Below the pieces are notes generated by a model, which saw only the letters and a program-made list of their open reading frames with translations, made no database searches and had not been told where the DNA came from. From assembly GCF_000237925.1 (NCBI RefSeq), contig NW_017385987.1, positions 1,240,001 to 1,304,000 on the forward strand: a stretch of DNA of 64,000 nt, written 5' to 3'. Shown here piece after piece: positions 41,516 to 52,708 of the stretch. How positions within the stretch are numbered: the stretch's first letter is position 1; each line of letters opens with the position of its first letter. Source of the stretch: Schistosoma mansoni (taxonomy: Eukaryota; Platyhelminthes; Trematoda; Strigeidida; Schistosomatidae). The position numbers and the translations under genes are program-made.

Positions 41516-44500
41516 ACTTCTGCAATAGCAGGTACACGCCATTTTTACAGGCGTGATCTACAATTTACAACATATACTGGTCCACAGTATGCATCCCAAG
41601 CAAGGTTATTTAGTAATTATAATCTACAAAAGTTGATAGCAGTTCATATGTTCAGATATAATGTGTTTTCATAAGAATAGTTTCCAAAGGGGCATGGCGT
41701 CCACGCTACATACCAGATCCAATCTCGACAAAAAGTGTATTAGGGTTTCGGTCGTGCTAAGTATTTATGTAATGCAGCTTTTTAAGTTTATAGTTGTTAT
41801 AAAGTAGGCTTGTGGAGCGCCTGGTTCGAACTATGACCTTGGGGAAGCGCGTTCGTCGAGCTTGTTCCAGATGTCAGAAGTTACATAGCTTCACCCTGAG
41901 AGCAAGATTCTGAAGAGAAAAAAAGAAACCGAGGAGCAGCAAGGCATCTGGATATGAACGATAACCAATGCTTAACATTTGTTAGTGGAACAGATGGAGG
42001 TGGGATAAATTATTGGATTAAATTGATACTAGCTCATGTTGCAAAAGTGAACTGTGATTAGGGGCTCCAGAGGAGAGAATGCAGTAATAAAGAACAATGA
42101 GTTGTGATATTTATCAAGATGGAGTAGGTTCCAATGAAGGAGGGAAGTCAAGGTTGGAATGAGGAAGAACAGAGAGTGCATATAGAGAGTAGAGTGTTGA
42201 GTAAAATAGCAATCATATCTTTTACAGTCTGTTTTTTTCATCATCCGATGCCTGCCACACATTTTTCATGTAAAAGTCCGAGCTAGCATGTTAAAGGTTG
42301 TCTTAGTAGAATAGTTAATCCAGCACAAAAATTAGAAACATGAGTCTGAATGGTGAGTGTAGGAGAACAATCCCAATATCACAGATTGATTGACTTGTTC
42401 TCATCCATAAAGAGCCTGATACAAACAAAATGTTCTGCCCCACAAACACGGGTGGATTGAAATCATCGCCCTCACCATCAGTGCTTGCTGGTCAGTAACT
42501 CCACTCTCCCTCCTTTTGTGATGTTAGGCTCATTTACGCTTATTTTTTGGATACATATCATACCTCACACAATGCTCTGTGTTTCACATCCTGTTGGAAA
42601 ACATTTCTATAGGTACCATGTTACAAGCTTATCAGACAGTTACAAATTATGGACTGTGGGTAAGGCTTCGATTCAATGTTTTTATTGACTATATAGTAAA
42701 GTGTAGGTTACGAATCAGAGTATAGGTATTAGGAAGGGTATAGTGTAGGATATTTGTTTACCATTGTAGGCGGAAAAGTGGAGATTTATATTAGTTACAA
42801 ATAAGGTAAGATAACGAGTGGTGAAATAATATTAATGGCAAGGCAACATAGTGTACAGATGAGTAAAAAGCTGATAAATAGACAAGAAGTAACTCACACT
42901 AAATTCGCGCTGAGGTTTTTTTGTTCTATGCTAACCGGTTGATGGGTGACAGGTTCTGTGGTTGTACGACCACTGGCAGTAGGCAGTCGATTGTGCGTTT
43001 CTTCTAACGTTTTAGGGTATTTATAAGCGTCGTTTAGCGACCGAGTATTGATAGATCCAGTGAGTTGCCTGTCTACTTCAATTGAAAAGAATTAGTGAGG
43101 GAAAAGTATCTAATACAACTACAAGGTAGGGAAATAAGGCGATTCAGTCTATATATGTAGAGAGCCTATGATGTCTGTGTGGGACGTGGATGTGTTCGTT
43201 TGCACCAGATCTATGCAGGTGAGGGCTTGATCAATGAGTCTTGTAAACGTATGTAATTTGTCTGCCATGTGTACTTCAGAAGGCAGACTGTTCCATATCA
43301 ATGCGTACTTGATAAGGAAGAAGTTTTCACGTGTTTTTGATCTGTTTTTCAATTTTGACTGTGGATACTTTGTCTCGAAGGTTGTATCCATGTGCGTCTT
43401 GGTAGAGAGCTATATTACATGTGGAATAAGTAATATTTTTAGGGAGTTTGAAATAAAGAATTAAGTTAGACCTAAGCCTTCTTTTCCAGAGGGGTTCTAG
43501 TCCTAAGATATGGCATCTGGATTTGTAGTCAGTGAGTTGGTCGTTCTTAAGTATTTTGCGAATGAAGTCTAGCTGTATTCCTTCCACCTTAAGTATATCA
43601 GATAGGCGTAGGTTGGAAAATAAGAACGAGCAGTATTCGACGATGGGTCTTACTCAGGCTTTATACAGGATGATTTTAGTTTCGTTTTGAAAGAAATTAC
43701 GAAGGATGAAGCCAAGCAATCTCCGCATTTGAGATGCTTTAGTTGAGATATGTTCAGAGAAGTTAAGACTGTCAGAGTAATGTACCCCAAGGTCAGTTAC
43801 TGATGTCAGTCTGAGCAGTGGGTTTTTGTTAAGTGCTAGTTTTAGTTTAAGTGACGTGTTTCCAATACATAGCCAACCGTATTTCTCTGTGTTGAGCTCT
43901 AGCCCCCAGCGTTTGCACCAGTCGTCTACTTTGTTGAGTTCATGTTGGATCGTTTGCATAGTACTACGTACATCACCAATGTCAGTTTTATAGATGACTT
44001 TTAAGTCACCAACGTAGAGGTAGGTCTTACCTGTGGTAAAGCACTTGCATATATTGTTGATATAAATTATAAAGAGCAATGGACCCAAGACACTACCCTG
44101 CACAACACCACTGGTTATTGGTCGAGGTGTAGATGTTGTAGAGTTAATCTTGGTTATTTAGTATCTGTTTGTGAGGAAAGACTTATCCATTGCAATAGGG
44201 GGTTTATAATTCCAACTGACTGGAGTCTGTTGATTAGAAGATTATGGGGTACCTTATCAAAGGCTTTCTTTATATCGAAATAAAGTATAATCACTAGCTT
44301 TTTCTGGTCACGTATGCGAGTAACCTCGTTAAAGAAGTCTATCAGACACGTACTACATGATCTTGTTCTAATGAAATCATGTTGTGATGGGTCTATTAGT
44401 TCTTCCTTAAGTAGGTGATCTGATAGTTGACTTTGTATCATTTTTTCCATTATGCGCGAAATAACTGGGGTGATATTTATAGGTCTGTAGTTTCCGACCA

Positions 44501-44535
44501 GGTTTCTCGGTCGTTGCGAACCTGGATTACGGGCC
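41502..44535 (-). mobile_element. Second CR1-type LINE nested in the first, 5'-truncated
   Basis: In minus orientation it enters at 44535 within the reverse transcriptase (NYRPINITPVISRIMEKMIQ). It carries domain frames down to 43149 and has a long 3' region ending in an ATT repeat that appears as AATAATAATAAT at 41499-41512 on the plus strand. The right border sits exactly where the host LINE resumes. A block at 42429-42514 also occurs at 48593-48676. Internal sequence between 41.5 and 43.1 kb may include a further, unrecognised insertion. Confidence 0.75.
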
Positions 44536-44537
44536 AC
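43149..44537 (-). pseudogene. Reverse transcriptase of the nested CR1-type LINE
   Basis: Frame 44537-44154 has NYRPINITPVISRIMEKMIQ and IILYFDIKKAFDKVPHNLLI (catalytic Asp region). Frame 44103-43654 has QGSVLGPLLFIIYINNI and, where YADD is expected, YVGDLK, so the catalytic pair is damaged. It continues with WGLELNTEKYGWL and DLGVHYSDSLNFSEHI. Frames 43587-43327 and 43391-43149 give the C-terminal part (KYALIWNSLPSEVHMADKLH). There are several frame changes, so it is inactive. Confidence 0.85.
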
Positions 44538-44544
44538 CCCTGGG

Positions 44545-45300
44545 TAAAAGTGACCATGCAGTTTTAACCGTTGACTTCCATGTATCTGTCAATTAGGAGC
44601 ACGCGTCAGCTCAATCTAGATTTACCGTCTAGAAAGCAAACATACAAGACATCATGCACTCATCATCGTCAGAAGACTGGATAATAGATCCAGAGTCCTC
44701 AATCGAAACGGCTTGGGACTATTTCGAAATGTATACTTAAAAGTTACCAACCCCCACATCCCTTGGACTACACCTAGGGGGCCGAGAAATTCCCCGCCAT
44801 GGTTCAGTATGGAAGTTCGCATCCCTTTCTGTAAAAGAAGGAAAAGGTGGGATAGATTTAGGTTACTGAGGTCTAATGAGGCAAAATATCATTATCAAAA
44901 AGCCCGTAATATCTATGCCTCGATCCTCGGCAAGTCTAGAAAGCTGTACGAAGAGAAAATTGTTGAGGAATCCATAGAATGCCCTAAACGCATGTATTCC
45001 TCTATAAACCAAAGGATAGAAAGAAATGTTCCTTCACTATGGAGAGACAGTACAGCCTCATCATTAGTGGAGGACGACTTTGGCAATGCTCAAGTATTCT
45101 CAAAATACTTTAGCAATGTATATACCATAGAAACACTCTTCCCACCAGTCCATGAAAATCCCCCCACACAAACATTGGACAGCGTGACCTTTAAAGAACC
45201 TGATGTCTTTGGTCTGCTAATTAAGCTTGACGTAGGCAAGTCCACTGGACCCGATGAACTGCACCCTGGGTTACTAAAGGAATTAGCCAACTTTTTTTGA
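44545..45300 (+). pseudogene. CR1-type ORF2, linker and start of reverse transcriptase
   Basis: It resumes at LGKSDHAVLTVDF (endonuclease SDH motif). Frame 44713-45300 then carries the linker (NSPPWFSMEVRIPFCKRRKR) and the RT entry (VGKSTGPDELHPGLLKELA). The frame ends at 45298 by a frameshift next to a T run (about 45291), and the next frame continues. Confidence 0.85.
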
Positions 45301-46526
45301 ACCCTTTAAGTATATGTTTTAATCTATCCGTAACCCAGGGTCGTTTACCGAAAGACTGGAAGAACGCCATAGTAGGTCCTGTCTTAAAAAAAGGTACAAA
45401 ACATAAGCCTGAGAATTACCGACCCATTAGCCTAACTAGTGTGGTTGTTAAAATCTTAGAAAAGATTATTCGGAAGGAGCTGTTTAGGTACTACGATGAA
45501 AACCGGATCCTTTAGGAGAAGCAGCATGGTTTTAGAACAGGTTATTCTTGCCTCACTAACTTATTAGTCGCTTGTGAAAGCTGGTGCGCTCTTAAGGACC
45601 AAAAGTTACCTGTAGACGTAGCCTATATCGACTTCAGAAAAGCTTTCAACAACGTTCCGCACAACTGGCTTTTATATAAAGTAAGAAATGTCGGGATTGA
45701 AGGCAATGTATTGATGTGGATAAAAGACTTCCTATTCGGGCGTCAACAAAGAGTACGGGTGAACTCCACGTTGTTCAGCCGGGAAATTGTGCTTAGTGGA
45801 GTCCCCCAGGGTACAGTTTTGGGGCCAGTGTTATTCCGCTTGTACGTAAATGACCTCCCTCGTCTACCATCGTCACCAGTCTTGCTCTATGCTGATGATG
45901 TCAAGATATGGAGAGAGGTAGAGAGTAAGGGTGATAGCTTAGAACCCCAAAATGACCTGGAGAAATTATCTGAATGGTCCCAAACCTGGCAATTGCCGAT
46001 AAACACCTCCAAATGTATTGTGATGCATATTGGCCATCAGGGTACAGATACATACACGATGAGTAACACCGAGCTACCTATTGTCCAGACACACAATGAC
46101 TTAGGAGTCATCGTTAGTCAAGACTTAAAGACTACTGCACACTGCCGTGTAATAGCCGCTAAAGGTTTTAGAACTTTATGGTCCATACGTAGGGCTTTTA
46201 GTCATATCGATGCTAAAAAGTTTTTCTCTTTGTATACAGTATTTGTGCGCCCTAAACTTGAGTACTGCATACAAGCGGCTAGCCCCTGCTTAAAAAAGAC
46301 AGTAAAGATTCAGAGAACAGCAACTAGGCTGATTCCCGGAATAGCGAAGCTCCCGTATGATACTAGATTAACCAAGCTAAACCTTTTCCCGCTGTCATAT
46401 CGAAGAATCAGAGGCGACTTGATTACAGTTTTCAAATTGCTTAGTGATAAATTTGCACCTGATATGCCGTCATTTTTCTTGTCTTCCAAAATTACGGAAG
46501 CCCAGAACGAATTACTTGTCAGCTGA
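45297..46526 (+). pseudogene. CR1-type reverse transcriptase, catalytic part
   Basis: In one frame: LPKDWKNAIVGPVLKKGTKH, ENYRPISLTSVVVKILEKII, a stop at about 45513 (TAG after ENRIL), KQHGFRTGYSCLTNLL, VAYIDFRKAFNNVPHNWLL (catalytic Asp), LSGVPQGTVLGPVLF and LLYADDVKIW (YADD at 45888-45899 intact). The C-terminal part reads KKFFSLYTVFVRPKLEYCIQ. The end shifts frame beyond 46526, and the tail at 46527-46690 still reads FRIINEWNSLPQQVVEAPSV-like sequence. It is inactive through the stop and the upstream breaks. Confidence 0.9.
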
Positions 46527-46699
46527 CTATCGACTTTCCTATCGAATCATCAACGAGTGAAATTCATTACCTCAGCAAGTGGTTGAGGCTCCATCCGTCG
46601 ACTCTTTCAAAAGAAAGTTGGATCAACTCGGAGAACATCATTGCCAGGACCAACACAGGCCATCAGGCCTCCTGTCCTTTCCAAACTGAAATTGAAACA

Positions 46700-47500
46700 A
46701 ATAAGTAAGTGGTTGTGGATGGAATGGAAGAAACCAAGGGTATCATGGATATTCATTGCTTGGTAACGTTGTTGTCTGCAAAACCTTTATGATTAGGGAT
46801 CCCATACTCAGTAAAAATGTCAGGGGGGAAGGATTTTGGAGATGTATTAGGAAAAAGACTGGTGTATCGGGAATTATATGATCTAAGCTAACTAGTTGCT
46901 TGGAGGACTGCGTAGCTCCGCCTACCTAATGGTTGATGATGCCACAGGTATTTGGAGTTTGACAACGCTCTACCCAGCAACACCTCCTACTATGAATCTT
47001 GTCTACCCAGTGAAATCAAAAGTTAGAAGCGAGGAGGTTCGAAGATATATTTGATAGATTATCAACATATCGAGGAGTGACTGATCTAGACTGAGATGTT
47101 GAGCATGGCGTTTCCACTCGTGGTGTAGTGCGGATGCATGACAGAGCGCCTTCAGCCAGGTGAGTCCATTAAAACTAATATGGCCAGCATCCAATGTCGA
47201 ATACTTACAGAGCTATTTACTTTGGGGATTTACTTACTACAATAAGAAAAATGTATACAATCGAATATTCATTTGAAATAATGTGGATATTGTGGAAGCA
47301 TGTTTTTAATGAGAATGGGGACGGGTTAACGAAAAAATCACTTTCAAAAGTTACGCAGTTGTAAATGAGAAGACAGAAGACAAGTGAGGAGAAAGTCTGT
47401 TCCAAACAGTTTCAAATATGGAACAAAACTCCGAGGTAATTATAGTTTTTGGTAAAAGCGAAATCGCCATTACAGTCATCTAATCCGCTTACAGTGGATT
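46700..47500. other. Unassigned, probably degraded repeats
   Basis: Moderate GC and no recognisable protein motif in either strand's frames (ORFs at 47003 and 47217 on the minus strand show none). Confidence 0.35.
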
Positions 47501-47504
47501 TTAG

Positions 47505-47635
47505 CATCTGTCAAATAGGGAAGCTACACATCGATATTCTGGAATGTTTTTCCAAAAGGTGATTGGATGAGATTTCTTTGGCCCTTTCTGAGCTTCTTAG
47601 AGCTTCCTCAAGTTCACCCGCGGGCCGTCATCTCA
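47505..47635 (-). mobile_element. Partial LTR related to the solo LTR at 32512
   Basis: On the minus strand it repeats the first third of that LTR: CTTGAGGAAGCTCTAAGAAG, CTCAGAAAGGGCC and AGAATATCGATGTGTAGCTTC in the same order. It is diverged and truncated; an old fossil. Confidence 0.7.
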
Positions 47636-47724
47636 GCTTTCCACTATGATCTCTGAATAGAACAATGAGCGATCAAATACTTACTGAAGCCTGCTCAATA
47701 TGTATTTTGGTTACAGTATTCGTG

Positions 47725-48130
47725 TTCTCGAAATAATAATAATAATTTATTCTCAAATAACAGATTGTTACATGAGGTATGCCGGTTTACAGGCAAGATC
47801 AAATTGTTAAAGAAGTTACAATTTTCACTGTTGAAAATTACTCAGCTGGGTTGATATTTTATAAGTTATGAATGTAAATGGATTTCGTAAGAAACATGTC
47901 AATATCACACTTGACGCACTTTATGAGGGTAACGTTGCAACATACAGCTGATGGTCGAGAATAGATACATGCGAAGTTGGGGGCTTTTAGAAGCTTCGAA
48001 CTTATATCCCTCTGGAATATGAGGCTTTAATAACGGTGTAGGACGAAGTCGCCCGTGCCATATATGTTTTCAGTGGGGTATCTCCAGGGGGCTGAAAAAG
48101 GTGTAAAAAAAGGAAGGACGAAAAGCAGAC
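47725..48130 (-). mobile_element. 3' end of a LINE with (ATT)n tail
   Basis: On the minus strand TTTGAGAATAAATTATTATTATTATTTC closes the block, giving a polyadenylation-like hexamer followed by an ATT repeat, like the nested LINE's 3' end at 41502. No domain remains. It may belong to the same family as that LINE (inference from the shared block at 48593). Confidence 0.5.
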
Positions 48131-49740
48131 CACACAATATTCATATAGGAATAGTTAAGGTATAACCATTTAGTCTATTTGTCTGTTAATGAAGTACTTA
48201 TTAGGCAAGAGAATACTAATGTGTCAAAGAAAAATATGTGTGGGCAAGGTATGAGTGGATAATGTACTATATAAATGAAGGTAGTTCAGAAAGAAGTATG
48301 GAATTATGTGCAATTATAAAATAGAGTGGTGAAAACAGTTTTTCGATACAAATGGATGTCTCCCTTTTTCGAAGCTATTTGAACTCTTTTTTTGTTTTTA
48401 GATTTTATAGGATATGGAGTAGGCTTCGTTTTTAGCCAGTTGTCTAGCCTGCTTGTAATAGGATTACTCGGTAGGAAGTGGAACCAATTTCAGCGTTCTA
48501 AACACGACGTATAGAGGTATTATGCATAGATAAGTTCGCACCAATACCGTTATTTCGTGACATTCCACTTGACATAAGGAGCCGTAATTTAACATGTTCT
48601 GCCTTACAGACACGGGTGGATTGAAGTTATCTCCCCACAATCATGTTTGCTGGTCAGTAACGCCACCCTCCCTCCTTAATACATAATACAATGAAGTGTT
48701 TACTTATGTTAGTCTACGAATGCAATCGCAGTCTAATGCGTGGCAGACTGGTACAAATAGGCACATCCTAGTAACGCTAATTATGACACGGAAAGAATAA
48801 TTAATCTCAGTATTTACTTTTTTAATACAGACACTTAAAATTGAAATAATTGTATACTCGTTTTGGAATAAGACATCTGATTTAGCACGTGACTCGAATG
48901 CATTGATTCGGCTCTTCTGAATAACTTGTGCTCAGTTGTGCGACTAATTCGAATGCGTTTTACGTAAATCCTTCGAATGTTACTGTTTGGTCAACCACAT
49001 ATCTATCAATGTCTTAATCATATCCTACTATTATAGTAATGTATAGATACTAAAAATACGCTGACTACTTGACACTCTGGACAGTTTGACTTCATTCCAA
49101 TACCTGCCCTTGCAGAAATATATTATATTATTTATTAAACCAGTCTTATACAATCCTAGATCCATTTTACTATGGTACAATTGTTGGAAATTCTATTGTC
49201 AGTGTCAATATAAATCAACTCCGATTACAGAAAGGTCTGATTCTGATGTTATCCTAATACTATTATCACTTAGGTCTACGTGTGCCTGCTCAGTCCCATT
49301 ATATTGAATATGCTAGTTAATTCAACTACTTGAGTATGTATATTCAGGAACATTTGTATTATAGTTCTTACTTGGCATATTTGTCCTTAAACATCGAGTA
49401 TAAAAATAATGTATATGCCAGGAATCGATGACAGAAGTCCAGTATTTGGTTTCATGAACGTCTGCTACCCTCATATTATGCTAGGTTCTCCTGCTTACCT
49501 AGGTGCTGCAGTCTAACCTAATTGACACGTGGTATACATAGTTGACAAAAACATTTTCACCAAAAATCACTGGGGAATTCTATATATAATTGAACGTAAT
49601 ACAAACTGACCTAGCAGTGTAACATCGTATGATCAACTCAAAAAGTTAGACAAACAACGTGCTGTCCTTGTACGACAGGTAATATTGGCATCAGCTGAGA
49701 ATATTACTTGACGCCAGTAATGAACAGTGAAGTTCCATCT
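48130..49740. other. Unassigned sequence with one shared repeat block
   Basis: 48593-48676 repeats 42429-42514 (ATGTTCTGCC, CACGGGTGGATTGAA, TTTGCTGGTCAGTAA). The rest is not recognised. Confidence 0.4.
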
Positions 49741-49749
49741 CGTGGAACG

Positions 49750-51125
49750 TCAATATCCAAGATAATACTGTGGTCTTTTAATGAACCAATGATTCTTTTG
49801 TATTGATGAAAGCTTGATTTTGAATTCCAAATACAATACATTAGTTTGTGCTCATCTAATACTTCTTGATTAAATTGCGTTATTGCTGGAATTACTAGTT
49901 CATACTATAATGCAAATGCTCTCAAACATAACATTAGCGTCGCAATGGAGCCTGTGATGGAACGGTTGGACATACGTTCAAATTCTGATGCTTTTGGGGA
50001 TTACATGGAAAGGTTTGAAGTCTGGGCTATGACCAAGAAAGACGTTAAGGATGTTACTCTTGTGACCCATTTCCTTACACTAATCGGAAAAGAAGCATAC
50101 AGCCTTGTAAAGACTTTAGCATTTCCAGACAAACTGATTTAACTCTGTTATGCAACACTCAATCAACTGCTAGACCATGTAAAGTATACAAATTTTGAAT
50201 GCGCTAAGACGAAAAATTTGATGAAATGAAGTGCCAGGATATCAGGAATTCCACTGCTTTACTACGTCGTCGCAGTCCAATATGCAATCAAGGTTTATCA
50301 AATAACAATTCAGTGATGAGTTGTGAAACAGTTCAAGAAGATGAGCGCAAGTTTGGTGCATGCTTATTCTGTGGCAAGTTTCACCCATGAAATTCCCTTG
50401 CATTTCGTAATTCTAAATGCTTTAAATGTGGTAAAACTGGACACACTAAGTCAGCTTGTAATACTATGATTCATTTAGCCGAAAGTAATACTATAATTTA
50501 TGATTTTACTAAGTTGGATGTTTCTAATGATCATTTATCTTTATCCAAGACTTCTAGAAGCGGTATAACGTCAGATAGCATTCCAGAGCTGAACTAAACC
50601 CAGAATCGCAGTCAGACAAATATTTCTAATCAACCAACTTCTCATCAGATTTCTCGTGTTACTGTACCAGATGTGGTTTGTCATGATGATTCACATATTT
50701 CTGAGGAAATTTCTTACAACTCTGAGAATAACATGTTAAATAAGTCAACTCATGATCAAAAACCGGATTCAGTTTTGGTAGATGCTGATTTTTCTAATGA
50801 CCTACTATTCTCTAGTAAAGTTCGTATGAAATTTGGGGAAAATATTTCAGAAAAAAACTCCTGATGTCATATCGAATATTATTCGTCGTCACAATGAATT
50901 TATCTCTAGATATATCATTAATGAATGTGACAAAATACATTCCTGATAAAATCGAACTCTAGTCATATTTGTGATCTTATTGTATCAGATATTGGATATT
51001 CTTCAAACCAATATGAGTCGGGTAGAATCCCTAGTCAGTGGTATGATTAGTCAGTATGATGTTTAAGAGTATTTGAATTATAGTATGAACTAATAATCCT
51101 AGCAATAACCCAATTTAATCAAGAG
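49750..51125 (+). mobile_element. Gypsy-type LTR element remnant, 5' part
   Basis: A 5' LTR part (to about 49925) is followed by a gag start (MEPVMERLDIRSNSD) and a zinc knuckle of the CCHC type (CFKCGKTGHTKSAC) near 50420, then fragments of later parts. It is a fossil, broken in many places and shortened. LTR sequence resembles that at 56440-56570. Confidence 0.8.
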
Positions 51126-51133
51126 GTATTAGA

Positions 51134-51210
51134 GGAGCATGAACGATTGTACTGTATTTGGAATTCAAAATCAAAACAGTCACCAATACCACGAAATCAT
51201 TAGTTCATAT
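51134..51210 (-). mobile_element. Reversed Gypsy LTR fragment
   Basis: Matches, inverted, the LTR part at about 49780-49862 (for example TTTGATTTTGAATTCCAAAT on the minus strand). Small fossil piece between the larger remnants. Confidence 0.65.
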
Positions 51211-51214
51211 AAAC

Positions 51215-51690
51215 ACCATAGTCAGATGGGATAACAAGTTTTCTCGAAGCAGTCGGAGAACCAGTTTGCATAGATATGAAGTTTGTACGGACAGAAAGTC
51301 CAAATCAATTTCAAGGTTATCCTAATCAGTATGAGGCAGATGCATGTTTTCCATTTGATTGCTTCGCACGTAAATCAAGTCCAGATGAATCATATGTGCT
51401 AACTACACATATTATTGCATATTTATCTGTGTATTTTAATACGAATAACAAAAAGAATATGAATCATAATTTTCATGCTAGTCAAGTTCACATGATAGGA
51501 TACCTCAAATTACGTGTCTGCGTGTATCCCCAAATACTCATATATAATACTCGAAGCGTGAGGTATGAGAAGATAATGCATTATTTCGTGGGGGAGGATA
51601 GTGTTGGAAAGTTTATGATGCAAATTCTAGATATCAGTGGTTTCACTACACAACTGACACGATGATTGTATGCGATTCCAGGAATCAGAT
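51215..51690 (+). mobile_element. Unclear block ending in a Gypsy pol-end fragment
   Basis: 51565-51690 resembles the end of the Gypsy pol region at about 55845-55975 (ATTCTAGATATCA, ACACGAT/ACACGTT). 51276-51560 is an open but unrecognised stretch. The block is part of the broken Gypsy mosaic. Confidence 0.45.
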
Positions 51691-51739
51691 TGTACAGTCT
51701 ACATCTATTACACAATCGGGCAGACACGCGATGAACCTA

Positions 51740-52708
51740 AAGAGCTCACTCATCGTGGGAATCAGGAAAAAAAGGATTCCCCCAAGGCACAATCCTCGGT
51801 CATCTCTTTTTACTTTATCTAAATGAATTACCAACTGTAGCTAAGTCATCCGTCCTACTCTTCGCCGATGACATAAAGATTTGGAGACCCACATATAGCA
51901 TGTCAGACAGAATAGTGTTACAGGAAGATCTCAACTCATTAGTGACATGGATGAACGGGTGGTCACTAAAAGTTAATCCTAACAAAAGTGTAGTGATGCA
52001 AATAAATAACTACGATGATTCGTATTACTACACAATATGTGGATTTGTGTTACCCAAAGTAGGAAACTATGAAGATTTAGAAGTCATACTAAGCAATGAT
52101 CTCAAAACAACCAGCCACTGTAAGGCTGCTGCAAAGAAAGGCTAGAGGGTATTATGGTCTATTCGTAGATCTTTCCGGTATCTGGATGAGGAAATGTTTA
52201 GATTATTATAAGCAACATTCGTACGACCACATTTGGAATATGGGACTCAAGCAGCGAGCCCTTGTTTCAAATATGAGGTGGATATGTTGGAACAAGTCCA
52301 ACGCCGCGGGACAAAAATGGTAAAAGGTCTATCCGGCCTATCTTATGAAGACAGACTGAGACACCTCAGCTTAATCCCGTTATCTTACCGGCGAATATGA
52401 GGTGATCTAATATTGGCATATCGTATTCTGAACGATGACCTTGGTACTAACATGTCCTACCTTTTCCTCCCATCTAGGGCTGATCATTTGAGAGGACATT
52501 CGAAGAAAGTCCAAACGCCGAGATCAAATCGTCTACGTCTGGAGTTTCGATTCTCGCAGCGAGTAGTGAATTACTGGAATTCTTTACCAGAACACGTTAT
52601 ATCAGCACTTTCTGTTGATATATTCAAGACGAGATTGGACCTCCACGGTATAACAAACTGCAAGGAATAAAATAGGCCAATAGATCTCCTATCCTTATTA
52701 CTGAATAT
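51740..52708 (+). pseudogene. CR1-type reverse transcriptase 3' half, inserted in the Gypsy mosaic
   Basis: GFPQGTILGHLFLLYLNELP, LLFADDIKIW (FADD intact) and WMNGWSLKVNPNKSVVMQIN lie in frames around 51770-52140. YATFVRPHLEYGTQAASPCF near 52210 and FRFSQRVVNYWNSLPEHVIS in frame 52413-52670 follow. At least two frame changes and internal stops separate them. It is 5'-truncated. The sequence is related to, but clearly different from, the LINE at 39793, so it is another CR1 family. It divides Gypsy gag-related sequence on both sides. Confidence 0.85.

Larger units (their letters stand above)
39793..46690 (+). mobile_element. CR1-type LINE, nearly full length, split by a nested LINE
   Basis: It runs from ORF1 (zinc finger) through an APE-type endonuclease to reverse transcriptase and a 3' end ACAAATAAGTAAGT near 46690. 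An insertion of about 3 kb (about 41502-44535) interrupts the last part of the endonuclease: the frame leaves at PDLILTHYDN and resumes at LGKSDHAVLTVDF, the normal end of that domain. The layout (two ORFs, APE endonuclease, then RT, no RNase H, short repeat at the 3' end) fits the CR1 clade, which includes schistosome SR1 and Perere elements. It is broken in several places and cannot be autonomous now. Confidence 0.85.
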
